The position numbers and the translations under genes are program-made. This document shows positions 18,579 through 30,660 of a stretch of DNA of 64,000 nt, piece by piece (position 1 is the stretch's first letter; the number at the start of each line of letters is the position of its first letter). The notes under the pieces are model-generated. The model was given only the letters and a program-made list of their open reading frames with translations, did no database searches and had not been told where the DNA came from. Origin of the DNA: Raphanus sativus (Eukaryota; Streptophyta; Magnoliopsida; Brassicales; Brassicaceae); NCBI RefSeq assembly GCF_000801105.2, contig NC_079516.1:10540001-10604000 (forward strand). Reading direction: 5' to 3'.

Positions 18579-21142
18579 ATGATTCTCTCACGCTCCGTCT
18601 CCGTTCTTCACTCCTGCAGAGTCTCCTCGGCGCCGAAACTCATATCCCACAAGCTTAACCTTAAGCTCTCCTTCCCTCTCGCTTACGGCTCTTCCGCGTT
18701 GATCTCTCTCAACCGATCTGAAGGGAAATGGATCCGTGTGTTCTCGTCGTCTGCTACTGAAGCTGAAGTAGATAGAAAAGGCAACGACACGTTTTTCGCG
18801 GACCAAGCCGTTTCTTGGAAGTCTCTTGGCTTGTCCGATAAGGTCTCCGTGGCTCTTCGTGATTCTGGCTTCGGAAGACCATCTCTTACTCAGGTTATTT
18901 TTATATCATTCAGTCGAATCTTGAATTTAAATTATATGGTTCAGTTACTTATAGTTGTTACGTTGGTGGGATTGCAATATAGTTTTCAGGCAGATAAGTT
19001 TTGAAAGTAAAAGTGAGAATCTTTCTTACTACTAAATTGAGTTTGTGAGGTTTGTTAATTTGGTCGGATTACAATCAAGTTTTAAGACAGATTAGTTGTG
19101 AAAGTAAAGAGAGAATCTTTATTTTTTGTTACCTGTTAGGCTGTTTGCATACCGTCGATATTGTCTGGGAAAGATGTGGTTGTTGCAGCAGAAACAGGAA
19201 GTGGCAAAACACATGGATATCTTGCTCCGATTATCCATCAGTTAACCAACACCGCCGCTCCTGATTCCGAGGAGCTTGCGAATGGTGAAGAAAGGCGGAT
19301 GATGGCACTTAAGGAGATCTCTCTTGTTCTCTGCCCTAACGTGATGCTATGTGAGCAAGTTGTTCGGATGGTTAATGGTCTTCTTGGAGAGGACGGTAAT
19401 CCTCTTCTCAGAGTTGAAGCTGTTTGTGGGTCACAGGTAAGTAAACACCATTTCATTATCTGTCTTTTTTGGTATCTGTAGCTGCTGAATATGGGAAGTT
19501 GTTTCGTTTTTTTGCTTCAGGGTTGGCCTGATAAACAGCCTGATATTATTGTTTCCACCCCTGCTGCTCTTTTGAATAACATTGAGCCTAAAAGAAACAG
19601 GCGTGTGGAGTTTCTTCGTTCTGTCAAATATGTGGTATGTTTTCTTTTGTTTAGTAGAGCTGTATTGTACTTGTATTGTGGGCTTGTCTAATGATGAATA
19701 TTTGTTTCACCTTGCAGGTGTTTGATGAAGCTGATATGCTTCTCTGCGGAAGCTTCCAGAATCAGATTATCCGTCTGATTAACATGCTGCGTTTTGATGA
19801 GAAACAAGCGTCTCGTCTGGCTACTTCCAAATTTGGAAAACCATTGGAGATTGATGCAGACTCTTCAGCACAATTTGATTTAGAGAATGAGGATGATGAT
19901 GATGCAGATTTTGAAGACGGGTCTATCTCTGATGAAGAGGAGGAAGAGGAAGAGGAAGAGGAACTCGAGTATCTTGATGATACCACGCAAATCCCTACCG
20001 TTGAAAATGGAGCTGGTCCTGATATTAGAAAGGGGTGGAGAAGAGTGAGAAAGATCTATACCCGTAGCAAGCAGTATATATTTATTGCGGCCACGCTTCC
20101 AGTCAACGGGAAGAAAACTGCTGGAGGACTTTTGAAACATATGTTCCAAGATGCTGTCTGGGTTAGCGGAAGCTTTCTTCACCGAAACAGTCCTAGGTGA
20201 GAGCTTCTCTCTCTCTCTTTCATCTTCTTTCATAGCATTAGTTTGTAAGCTACTTCAACTCACGGTTGTGGTTGTCTTTATTATTTTTTAGACTGAAGCA
20301 GAAATGGGTTGAAGTCACAGTAGACACACAAGTTGATGCTCTCATAGAGGCTGTAAACAACAACAACAACAGTAGCATAGACAGGACGATGGTGTTTGCA
20401 AATACAGTTGAGGCGGTTGAAGCAGTAGCCGATGTACTGGAGAAAGCTAGTATCCAGTGCTATCGTTATCATAAGAACCATACACTTGAAGAGCGTGCTA
20501 ATATATTAGCGGACTTCAGAGAAAACGGTGGTGTCTTTGTCTGTACTGACGCAGCTGCACGTGGAGTTGATGTTCCTAACGTCTCACACGTTATTCAGGT
20601 TCCTTTTTTCTAATTTCAACTCGACACACACTTTGAAGTACTCACCTCTCTAAAACTATTTTGTGTGATTTGCAGGCGGATTTTTCTAGTTCTGCGGTGG
20701 ATTTTCTTCACAGGATAGGTCGAACAGCTAGAGCTGGGCAATACGGAACGGTGACAAGTCTATACACTGAGGCTAACCGTGACTTAGTGGAAGCAATCCG
20801 TGAAGCAGTGAGGACGGGTCAGCCAGTGGTATAAATTCTATCAAAACTCACATGAATCTACCTCTGGTAACTTAGCAATAACAATAGCATATTATTTATG
20901 GTGTCTCACTCTTGCGTTATGTTTGTATGAAATATTCAGGAAACTGCGTTTAGCAGGAAAAGAGGTTTCAGGAACAAGCTAAAGAAGAGAGGTAAGAAAC
21001 TAGAATCCATAGGTGCAAAACATTGTGGAAGATAGAGAAGCTAAGAAAATACTAAAAGCATTGTGTTTTTTTTTTTGTGATTTATGTTTCAGCTTTCTTG
21101 AAAGCAGGAGAAGCGAAGGAGTCTCAAGCTGTGCGAGCTTAA
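18579..21142 (+). CDS. RH22: DEAD-box RNA helicase RH22, chloroplast type, eight exons
   Basis: Exons 18579-18893, 19140-19436, 19521-19634, 19718-20196, 20292-20598, 20676-20828, 20940-20991 and 21093-21142 join in frame with GT-AG borders to 588 residues. The start MILSRSVSVLHSC begins a Ser/Arg-rich N-terminus of a plastid transit-peptide type. Helicase motifs: the Q-motif region (WKSLGLSDKV...RPSLTQ), motif I AETGSGKT at about 122-129, motif II VFDEAD with DEAD at 245-248, motif III as AAT instead of SAT (FIAATLP), VFANT, TDAAARGVDVP, and motif VI HRIGRTARAG at about 516-525. An acidic run with ten consecutive Glu follows DEAD by about 65 residues. The C-terminus is basic. It resembles Arabidopsis RH22 (HEAVY SEED 3, At1g59990), a plastid helicase needed for 50S ribosome assembly. 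No damage is visible, and this is the intact copy of a gene whose 5' end is duplicated at 9496. Confidence 0.93.
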
Positions 21143-21265
21143 GTAGTATTCTGTTGTTGTTTTTTCCTTTGTTTGTATATAAAACTACCTCAAAATCAGT
21201 TAAGAACTTCGATCACTTTGTTGTTTCAATAAAAAGAGAATATGATTGCTATTCTTTTCAAGTTT

Positions 21266-21645
21266 CAGCTTAATTGTTCTCATACCTTTTCGACTATTTA
21301 AGTGGGAAGTTAAAATGGCAAAATTTAGAGAAATTAAGTAAAATAATGTTTGACAAATAGTTTGTGATGAATTTTCATTTCATATTTTTTAACAATTAGT
21401 TTTTTGATGATTTTACACCATTTTATAGCCCTTTGGTTTTATCCGTCTTCGTTCAACTCTATCTTTATTGTTTTCTCTGTTCTTTCTAGCTTAATTGGTT
21501 TTGTACATTTTCAAATATTTGAGTAGAAAGTTGAAATGGTAAAATTTTAGAGAAATTAAGTTAATAATGTGAGACAAATAGCTTGTGATGAACTTTCATT
21601 TAATATTTTAACAATTAGTTTTTGGTGATTTTACACCCTCATTTA
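21266..21645. repeat. Tandem duplication of about 220 bp downstream of RH22
   Basis: CAGCTTAATTGTTCTC (21267) and TAGCTTAATTGGTTTT (21488) begin two units sharing GAGAAATTAAGT, GACAAATAG, TTGTGATGAA, TTTTAACAATTAGTTTTT and GATTTTACACC in order. They are about 80% alike. The rest of 21143-22024 holds the probable RH22 3' UTR and no other gene. Confidence 0.75.
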
Positions 21646-22024
21646 TACCATCTCTATCTTCGTTAACCTCCATTTTTGAGAACATCGTGAATAGCTAAGG
21701 TGTTATGTATCTCTTGCTAACGAGTAAGCTAAATCTGGTGTTCCATAACATACATCAAACCACTCACTGTTAGAGCATATTGAACAATGTCATATCTTCC
21801 TTTTCAATATATGTTTCGGACTTTGTTGACCGCTAGCTCAATATAAAGTGTATAGCAAAAAAAATGCTATCACACTTTAAACTTGTCCATGTGAAACTGT
21901 CTAACTACTCTTGCGTCAAAACAAAAAGAGAAAGATTATAGAGAAAACATCGTGTTAAGAAAGGTTATGAAAGAACAAACTACTTTACGAGTTTAGAAGG
22001 CGTTGGAAGGTGACTATCAAAGTA

Positions 22025-22272
22025 AGACGGACCTAATCGCATTTATCTAAAGTAAAATTTTGCAAGTTTCAAAATGCAAGAGCAGAAAACTATTGAAGAG
22101 AATCTTGATGTGTTCCTCAAGCTTGCAGATGACTTTACCAGTTTAAACATAAATGTTTTTGACGAAGATAAAGCCATTCAAGTATTCTCAAGTTTACCAT
22201 CTCAGTCTGACTCTCTATGTTATACATTTAAGTATAGAAACGGATCAGAGACCTTGACCCCAAAGGAGTCAC
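22025..22272 (+). pseudogene. Copia gag fragment (UBN2)
   Basis: The region reads NRIYL then FASFKMQEQKTIEENLD, VFLKLADDFTSLN and QVFSSLPSQSDSL, the UBN2 gag core of copia elements. It is only about 80 residues long, with a stop in the first part, and it ends abruptly where unrelated sequence (starting CACAGTGGCGGAGCAACC) begins. No LTR or pol is attached. Confidence 0.82.
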
Positions 22273-23149
22273 AGTGGCGGAGCAACCTTAGACTCAAGGG
22301 GGTCATATGACCCATATCAAATCTACAAAACTTAGCTTTAGGCTTACTGGGACTCCGGCTTACTGTCATATTAGTTGTTGTGGTCTATTGGTAAAAATCT
22401 TCTTTTATGTCTTCCCATTTCTTCGAAGAGGCCTAGTGTGGTTGAGTTTCATCCGGTATGGAGTAATTTCTTTTGAGAGTCCTTGTGGGGCTAGCTTCCA
22501 TTTTCGAATGGCGATCTTGCTTTCCTGGTTTTCCACTGTGTCTTCCGGGATGGAGTTATGGTTTCTTCCTGGTCTGTTGTTTCGTGTTGAGTGTGTTCAT
22601 CCCCCCAGGACCGGATATTTCTGTCTCTTTGGTGATGGGGTAGTTATGGAGTTGATTCGCGCTTACTGATCATTTTGGATGTAGGTGAATTTATCCAATC
22701 GTTGCAGAGCTTATTGTGTCTATCACCTCATGTTGACTTTTAAGTTGAATCAAATTATAGAAACATTTCTTAAACAGCTGGTACCTGAGCTACTGTTGAG
22801 TCCAGATCGATGTATAGGCACAGTGATGGGAGTCCCATCTGGATCCAGATTGAACCAATGTCGTTTGGAGGAGGATAGTAATGGTGAAGAGATCTCCGGC
22901 AAGTATTTGACACGTCATCGAGATCATATTTAATGCTTCAAATTTTCTATATGTTTTTGGTTGAGCAAACCACGTCGGAATTGATTCTTCTCCAAGCTAC
23001 TTCGTTCTTCATGGGCCAATTGTTCTCAATGGTTCTTTGAGATATTGGGGCGGATCCTTGGACAAGGCTTAGAGTGGATGAAACCCATGAGGCCATTAGC
23101 TAGGCCATGTGTTGATTCCGATCTGGGTGGCATATTTGCGACATGTTGT
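22273..23149. other. Less AT-rich insert of unknown origin
   Basis: Composition shifts to nearly balanced. The start, GTGGCGGAGCAACC with GGGGGTCATATGACC (contains the palindrome GGTCATATGACC), resembles the ends of some plant dispersed repeats. Open frames of 75-120 residues occur at 22307-22669 and 22685-22933, but I recognise no domain. It is probably a transposon fragment. Confidence 0.35.
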
Positions 23150-23600
23150 TTATGAGTTTCAAAACCCCTTTCGAGATCAGTTTTTCATTTTTATTGTGAT
23201 TTTACCTGATGTCTAATTAAGAGATCGACAAAATAGCTCGGTCCAAGAAGACTAGAGCTCGGTCCATTAATCTCATTAGGTCGACTAAACGACTTTAGGG
23301 AAAGCTGCGGAGGGATCCATGCATGTATAAAAGGAGGAGGCGAGGCATAAAGATATAGAGAAACACTCCCACACAGACAGGTGGCGAGCTAGGATTTCCT
23401 CCGTTTAGCTTTACTTTTTCCGACTGAAAGTGCTATTTCGACTCACTCTCGTCGAGTGTTGTCTCCTTTTCTTTTTATTGTTCATACACTATTGTAATCT
23501 CACTCATGGTCAATAAATATAAATAAGAGTAATACAATCTGTCTATTAGTGAAAGAAAAAGAAAGAAATATGAATCTGGTTGCTTTCGTTTTCCCGGGAT
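23150..23600 (+). mobile_element. Possible LTR remnant (TATA, leader and poly-A signal)
   Basis: TGTATAAAAGGAGGAGGC (about 23315) is a strong TATA box in GC-richer context. About 190 bases later GGTCAATAAATATAAA offers an AATAAA signal. A TATA box and poly-A signal this close together with no reading frame between them is typical of LTR R regions. No partner LTR, PBS or gag was found next to it, so it may be a solo or broken LTR. Confidence 0.35.
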
Positions 23601-24499
23601 AGATGTCAATACTAACGCACAATTGAGTTTGTTCATATCATTAAAACTGATCAAACTCAGATTCAATATTTACATTAGGAAAATGCCATCTACATATCTA
23701 AGTGGTTGGCCAAGTGATGAAACAAATATGTAAATTGACATTTTTTAACTGATGTAAATCGACATTTTTTGTATTGTGTATATCTATACTATTCCCCAAA
23801 TAAATTCAAACTTATTCTACCTAAATATATTTCCAAAACCATGGACACATATATAATTTGTGGCTCCATACTAATTACATAATCTCAGCTAATGAATGTT
23901 TTGGCCATAATCTACCTAAGTTTCAAAACCAACGAGTTTGTTATTGAGTTTGACCTATAAAAGTGATCAAAATCTTTTTTCTCTCTCAAACAGCTGTTCT
24001 ATTACTCAGTCTTGAGGTGGTAAGTGATCAAAAGTTTCATATGCACTTCTCAACAACAATATTACTTTCATACACATGTGTACTATAATTAGATGAACAT
24101 ATACTACAATTTGATGAACATATAGTAAAATGTCTCAATTTACGTGGTATCCTATATGTTTTTAAAAATGTAATTTGAATAAAAAATTTAAAAGAAGCAA
24201 CAAAACATGTTTCCGGTTTGCAGATCCATAACAAAAAATCTCATATGTTAACTTGTCCTTAATTTTAGAAATAATTTGTTTGTTGTATAACTGTTTTGAT
24301 CAGTTCTGCAAATGGTTATTATTTTTTACAATGAATATTATTTGTTGTATAACTGTTTGTTATTTCTAAATGGATACTATTTTAAAAATAAAGTATCTAT
24401 TATATTCGTTCTAATTTTAATATGCTAGAAATAGTCCCTGTTAAAATTAATTTATATGAGGATAAAATTAAAAAAAAAATTCTTCATAATTAATATATA
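23601..24499. other. Spacer, nothing recognised
   Basis: AT-rich, with short duplicated phrases (GATGAACATATA twice near 24090-24125, TTGTTGTATAACTGTTT twice near 24280-24350). Confidence 0.45.
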
Positions 24500-24530
24500 C
24501 TAGGTGATTTCTAGTGCACATGCACTGGTA
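24500..24530 (-). mobile_element. Helitron 3' terminus
   Basis: On the minus strand, CCAGTGCATGTGCACT (hairpin) is followed by AGAAATCAC and terminal CTAG, then T. It has the same arrangement as the other Helitron ends here but a different hairpin. The 5' end was not found. Confidence 0.6.
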
Positions 24531-25429
24531 TAAATATTTACGAAATAATTAACTTATTATAATTATAAAATATATTATTTTGTTTATTTATAAGTTTTAG
24601 ATCATTTTGTAATTTATATGTATAGTAAAAACATAATAAATAGTATTAAGGATCATTATGTTACCATCATAATTAGATATGTGATTTTTAAATATAATAT
24701 TTTATATTAAATCATATATTTAGTTTTGGGTATTGAGTCACTTGAGCAATGATATTTTTTTGTTTTATTAATTATGTTAAAGTTAAATTATTATTTTCTT
24801 AAATTCAAGTAGTTGAGTTCATCCTACTATATTTGTATATATTTTTTGTAAATTTCTATATCTGATATATGTTTTTCAAAAAAATAGAAAAAATATCAAA
24901 TCTAAGTTGCGTTAATAAATATAACTTATAATATTTTAAAAATTCATGCACATTTATGAATATATAAAATAATTAAGGTGATGATTGTTTGGTTAGTTTT
25001 TAGATTTTTATTTTTGGTTTTTAGTTTCTTGTTTTTGGTTTTTAGATTTTTGGTTTTTGATTTTTGATTTTGTAGTAGCTTTTAGTTTTTTTGAAAATCA
25101 TGAATGGTTGTCTTAGATTCTAGTTTTTTGGTTTTTTGATTCTAAAGTTAATAAAATGAATAATTATTAATAGTAAAACGTTTATTCTGAAAAATAAAAA
25201 ATAAAATATTATTACCAAAACACATATAAAATTATTTAATAAAATTATCTTAAAACAAACTGTAAATATAAAATAAAACTATCTTGAATCCTATATAAAA
25301 TGAAGAATATAGTAATAGTAAAATACTGTAAAACCAAAAAATAGAAAATATTAGATATTGCTCTGTGTGTTGGACGAGTTCTTTTTGATATTTTAATTTT
25401 ATTATAACATAAAAAGTTAAATTATAAAA

Positions 25430-25730
25430 GATAAAAATATCAAAATAGCACCAAACCAAGTTTTTATCACAAAAATAGCATCACAAGAAAGAAAATGACC
25501 AAAAGAAGTTTATTGAATGGTAAATATGAATTTATAACCTTTGGGTTAATTAATTTAGGACTTAGGGTTTACAGTTAAGGGTGGAGTTTTAGGAATGTGT
25601 TCAAATATTTAAAAACAAAAATAAATATTAAAATTTTGAAAACAAAAAGGTGCTATTTTGTCATTTTATTTTTTTAGTGTTATTTTTGTGACAAAAACTT
25701 AAAAAGTAGTATTTGCGAGAATTGTCCAAG
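25430..25730. mobile_element. Short TIR element related in style to the one at 2123
   Basis: The left end contains AAAATAGCACCAAACC, TTTTTATCACAAAAATAGCA and AAAATGACC. The reverse complement of the right end contains AAGTTTTTGTCACAAAAATA, AAAATGACAAAATAGCACC. The middle has GGACTTAGGGTTTACAG, a telomere-like scrap. About 300 bp, non-coding. Confidence 0.5.
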
Positions 25731-25822
25731 TTAAAATGTGCTTTTATTGTATATTTTAGGATTTTTTTACATATGCTGTGCGAAATAAAAAAACTATTTT
25801 CCTAAATAAAGCCAAAATTATT

Positions 25823-25862
<40 letters not shown>

Positions 25863-26099
25863 AATGACTAACTTTCAGATTATTAATTTATTCTTTTGAT
25901 AAGTAAAATTTTATATGATTTATTTTGTAGTTTACATTATTTTATTATTAGATAAAATGACATTCTAATATCATCACAGTTTGATTTTAGTACAATAAAT
26001 CTTTGTTATGATTAGCATATCTATTTTGAAACTTAAATGATTAGCATATTTTGCCCAAAAAAATGATTAAGCATATATGTAAAAAACTTACGTGGTTGA

Positions 26100-26284
26100 T
26101 TATTTTAAAATGCCTTGGTTATATGTGTTGGGGTGTTTATTATCAGATCTCAGACTTTTTAGCTAAGACAGCTAGATCCTTTCATAGGAAGTTACGTTTT
26201 ATTGGTTGTTCTCTTCCGGTCTGGTTATCCAGACCACCTCAAGTTTGAGTAATGGAATAGCCGTTTGCCGTCAAAAAAAAAAAT
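26100..26284 (+). mobile_element. LINE 3' end with RNase H C-terminus and poly-A
   Basis: 26130-26248 encodes DFLAKTARSFHRKL, then FIGCSLPVWLSRPPQV and a stop, the C-terminal end of the RNase H domain that plant L1-type LINEs carry. It is followed by GTTTGAGTAATGGAATAGCC and an A-run at 26273-26284. Only the last about 50 codons remain, as expected for a 5'-truncated LINE insertion. Confidence 0.8.
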
Positions 26285-26843
26285 TCGTAGGTTAGATCAT
26301 GATTTTATTTATTTGTATTAAATGTTCAAATTCGTTTTTAAGCAAAAAAAACTGGGAAAAGTTGGCTTTTGGTTTTTGTTTATAAATAGATAGTTTTTTA
26401 AAAATTATTTTTCCTAGATTTTAGGAAAGCTATTTTGCAAAAAGCTTGATTGGAAGAAAAATGGTTTTTGGAAAAACAAAAACCAAAAACTAAAACTAAA
26501 ACTATAAATAACCATTCTCTAAATCAAAATAATTGGTTGATTTGATTATCCATATTGTGACTAGTTTGGTTATTCATATTTTAGTATATTGGGTTATATT
26601 TTTTTTGGAAATGAATCAAAATAGTTTATTATACTAAAATAAGAATAACCTTATTAGTTAGAGTTTGCTTAGTTTTTTTTTGGTCAACTAAAATTATTAA
26701 GATTGTGTATACATTGATATATGTCTTTTTGATAAAATTAAAAAATTGAAGAGTTGAGAAATTCATAAGATAGTTACCCCAAAAACAAATAAATTTTATC
26801 CTCATCAATTTGCATATATTCGGTTTAAATCAAACAATATCTA
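26285..26843. other. AT-rich spacer, nothing recognised
   Basis: Contains the right end of the possible TIR element (to about 26515); otherwise featureless. Confidence 0.45.
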
Positions 26844-27645
26844 TCTATTATATTAAAACAGAAGTCATGAACTTTTTCATGTGTGATTTTTTTTAAATGG
26901 ACCATCAAATCTTACATAACTTAATCATCATATCTTTTAATATATTTATCTTTATTTAAAATACAAATAAATATTGTTTAAGAAAATTCTAGGAAAATCT
27001 CTTCAGAATCATTTCAAAACTTACTTCCAAGATTTATTTAATTTAAAGTTAAATTATCATAGAATATAACTAGAGTTTCAAATTATTATTTTTTATTTAT
27101 GAGCGAAAATGACAATATTTTTATGATTATAACAATTTAAATTTGATTAATTTAAAAAAAAAAACATTTTATAAAGATCTTGAAAAGATTTTGTTGTCGA
27201 CAAAAAAAAAAAAGAAAAGATTTTGTTAGGAAGAAATATTCCTTAATGTTTCAAATAAAACAATCTTATCCAACTACAAAATATTATAGTTTCTCTTTTT
27301 TTTTTTTAAAGAATTTTTGTAGTATTCTAAAAACAATTGTTGTTTTAACGGTATCTCAAAATATTTTTTCTCTCCGTTATGTAGATCCAACTTAATTTAA
27401 ATTCATATACATTTCAAATTTAGAAATAAAACGAAATTATGTAAAATGGTATTGTTATATAATATTCTCAAAAATAAATTTTTACTATATTTATAAAATT
27501 TATTGGAATAAAACTATAAGTCACAAAATATAGACATTTAAATTTATATAATACATATAAATTACATTAATTTAGTGATATTTTGTTATATGAACTAAAA
27601 TGTTATAGTATATAAAAAGAAAAAACTCGCACAGTCAAAATCTAG
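26844..27645 (+). mobile_element. Non-autonomous Helitron, both ends identified
   Basis: Starts TCTATTATATTAAAACAGAA and ends CGCACAGTCAAAATCTAG. The flanks are A on the left and T on the right, the Helitron target rule. Length 802 bp, no coding. The hairpin before the end is weak (CTCGCACAG only), in contrast to the other copies. Confidence 0.8.
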
Positions 27646-27713
27646 TTAAATTTTAAATGTCATTCTAATATTGTTTAAATTGTTTATTAAGTTTAATTAA
27701 TAACTAGATCTTG

Positions 27714-28021
27714 TGGAAGCCCCCTTGGTCCAATGGTTTGACTAAGGGTTCATGTAATGCTTCTACACCCGGAGGTCTGGGGTTCAAACCCCAGAAAATA
27801 ACAAATTATGCAGCTTTGGAGAAACGGATTACAGGAGATCTTCAGCTTGGTGCAGGGCGTACCATCGAACATGGATCTCATAGGACGGCTCGGAGATGTG
27901 CAGTCAGGCGTGTATTCTCACAAGATGGTAGAATTGTCGGCTGTATAATCGTCTTTGTAATATTCTCATCATTGTAATAGCATAATTAATCGATAATAAT
28001 CGATCCAGACGTTAAAAAAAA
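27714..28021 (+). mobile_element. tRNA-derived SINE, copy 1
   Basis: The head reads GGTCCAATGGTTTGACTAAG (A-box-like) with GGGGTTCAAACCCC (B-box-like GGTTCAAACCC), as in a tRNA gene and in SINEs. The body is about 300 bp and ends in CAGACGTT plus an A-run. A perfect 15-bp target-site duplication AATAACTAGATCTTG flanks it (27699-27713 and 28022-28036). A closely similar copy lies at 50803-51108. It needs LINE machinery to move and codes for nothing. Confidence 0.9.
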
Positions 28022-28026
28022 AATAA

Positions 28027-29853
28027 CTAGATCTTGACCCGCACAACCGTGCGGGTGTTGGATTTCAATTTTATAAATGTAGAAATCTTCTTTTTATATC
28101 ACTGGTAACAAATATTTTTAACATTAACCATATTTAAAAATGTTAATATGATTTTTCTAGACCAAAAATGTTATAGTTTTCATCTTTGTCATCTTATTAG
28201 TTGTCTTAAACCATTATGTATATTTGTAGATTCTTATTATATATTTATTTTATTATATTTGTGTTTAATTATTAGACAATTAATAGATATGAAAATTTAA
28301 CTGATTTGGTATATAATTTGTATTTAACTCATATATTGTTTAGATATCATATCTAAATGTATAAGTAATTAAATAATAATTATGAATTTAGTAATTATTT
28401 GCATTTTGTGATAATACAATATTAAAATATATCGTTTTATGAATAAATTCTGTACTATTTTATATATTTTGGAAGTTTTTCAGGTAAATCTATATTCAAA
28501 TCATATAGATAATTAAAATTTGAAGTTTTTATGGTATGCAAAGTCTAACTTTATTTCGTGTATTAGGAGTTTTTTTATTAAAAATATAGAAAATGAGGAT
28601 TTAATGGTATTTTAAAATAGTGATATTTTATTGGTTAACCAATATTGTTTATGGAATCTCCTATTGTTTCACTTGCATTTTTATGTAAAGGGATAAACAG
28701 TTTGAAGTTGTTATGGAATATCTAAATTGATTTTGTGTATCTCAAATTTTTCAAATTTAAAATATGACCACAAAATGAGAATTTTATGTCATGTTAAGAA
28801 ATTAAAATAGTGATCTCTAGTTATTATTAATCAATATTCTTAATATCTTTTTACCTTGGTAAGTTTTGGTTGGATACGTTTTAAATGAGAGATGACGATT
28901 TTGGAAGCTCAATGAAACCAGATATTGCTTGACTTGTTAACCAAATTTGGGTTTTGATATTTTAATATACTAAAGGAAATTAATTTATATAATCTTTAAT
29001 TTTTTTGTATTCATCTAAACTGTTTGGTTTGATTTTATATTAGTTTCTCATTTTGGACATAATATGTATGCAATATGGTATATCTATATAGAGTAGGTAA
29101 GTTTATAACTATTTATAAACCAAAATGCCCAAAAAAATACCAGGAATTTTTATCTGAAAATTTTAAAACTTTCTGAATTATCCAAAATGTTTTCGGAAAA
29201 ACGAAAAAAAATCTGATATTTAATATGAATACCCCAAATTTTGTGACTTTTTAATTTAATTAACTGAAAAACAGAACCAAAACCGGAATTAAATGGGATC
29301 TGAAATGATCTCATATATGAGCATGTTCCTAATTTAATACCCAAACCGAACCGAACAAACAAACCAAATTTTCTAAATACCTGAACAGATCATAAATCTC
29401 TAGAACCGAAAATAAATAACAAAAAATCAAAACAGAACCTAAAACCGAAAGCTCAAGGCTACTTAAACCGTTCCGAGAATTACCTTGAACCGGTTTGTTC
29501 AGACGATGAACAAAGAGTTAATCACCTACATGTTTGTACTTGTTAATAAACATATATAATTGTTTATACTTGGTTTATATGTTTATAATTGTTTAGTTAT
29601 TTAAGAATATGACAAATCGTTCCCACTAACCGATTTGGTCAGATTTTACTAAATAGTTAATGACATTTAAATATAGTTCGGTGGTTAAGGGGAAATAAAT
29701 AATATGTGGTATAATAGATAGGTTGTTTCTCGGAAAATGATAATGATGAGAATTGAATGATACGTTTTTTTAATTAATGACTTCTAGTGAGAGGTCATTT
29801 TTTAAAATATCACACATAAATCAAGGTTCTGACTTCTGTTTTAATATATTAGA
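28027..29853 (-). mobile_element. Non-autonomous Helitron, minus strand, both ends identified
   Basis: On the minus strand it starts TCTAATATATTAAAACAGAA at 29853 and ends with the hairpin CCCGCACGGTTGTGCGGG, then TCAAGATCTAG at 28027. Flanks on that strand are A before and T after. 1,827 bp with no recognisable Rep/helicase coding. Near 29340-29480 there are runs such as AAACCGAACCGAAC, typical of low-complexity Helitron interiors. The SINE target duplication overlaps its 3' end. Confidence 0.8.
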
Positions 29854-30660
29854 TTGTAAAAAACATTAAAATAAATATAATAGTATATGATCAATTTTGT
29901 TATTAAAAATTATAGTCATTTAGAAAACTAATATAAAAAATCTTATCTTATCTTATATAACAGCTTCACATTTTCAAATAAGCATTTGGTTTTAAAATAG
30001 TTACAAAATAATCAGTTTATGTTGTTTTAAATTATTTTTAATCATCTGATAAAAACTAAATTTATAATAAAATTATTATTTTTGAATAAGCATATCTATA
30101 TTATTTTATTCTTTCAATTTATTTTGTATAGTATATCTTAAAAAAATATATACATTTCTTTGATGTTTCTGTTTTAACAAATACAAAGAATAAACATTCA
30201 TTTATATATGGAATCTATATAATTCATATTACATATACTGTAATTAGCCTTTTATTATTTATGTATTTTTGTTAAAGAATAAATTGAAGTTAAAAAGCTT
30301 ATTAAAGTTTTATTAAAAATAAATAATAATAAAATATATTAAATTTATTATATCCAAAGTAAAAATATTATTATCTTTAGACGAATCCTCTGTTTGTGTT
30401 TGGCGAAGGAGAGTACGGCGTTACTGACATACTCTACCCGGCTGCGAGAAGCAAACACCACGAAGTATTCCGTCTGATTTAGATTTCGCGATTTAGACTT
30501 GGTAATAACCAATCATGTATTTGTGCTGCATGTTGTTAGTGGAATGTTAGTATACAATGGTACGTGACTTCATTAGAGCCTTTGGTTTATGTTTTGACAA
30601 CAGCTACTCTGCTTAAATTATGTTTTCTTTCATTGTCTCTGTTTGTTTGTCTTCATGCAG
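29854..30660. other. AT-rich spacer before the SurE remnant
   Basis: No gene recognised to about 30375. 30380-30490 is of balanced composition (GGAGAGTACGGCGTTACTG, CTACCCGGCTGCGAGAAGC) and could be a decayed exon, but I could not match it. Confidence 0.4.

Larger units (their letters stand above)
24980..26515. mobile_element. Possible large TIR element with nested insertions
   Basis: The left side (about 24983) reads ATTGTTTGGTTAGTTTTTAG followed by many TTTTTGGTTTTTAG units. The reverse complement of the right side (about 26455-26515) reads GAATGGTTATTTATAGTTTT followed by AGTTTTTGGTTTTTG. These look like long, low-complexity inverted ends enclosing about 1.5 kb with no coding capacity of its own. 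The element at 25430-25730 and the LINE end at 26100-26284 would be nested within it. The low complexity of the ends limits confidence. Confidence 0.35.

Noticed and set aside
27711..27977. An 88-codon frame that could be called a small protein
   Set aside because: It lies inside the tRNA-derived SINE, and a similar frame recurs in the second SINE with altered sequence. The conserved parts are the A and B boxes, not a protein.
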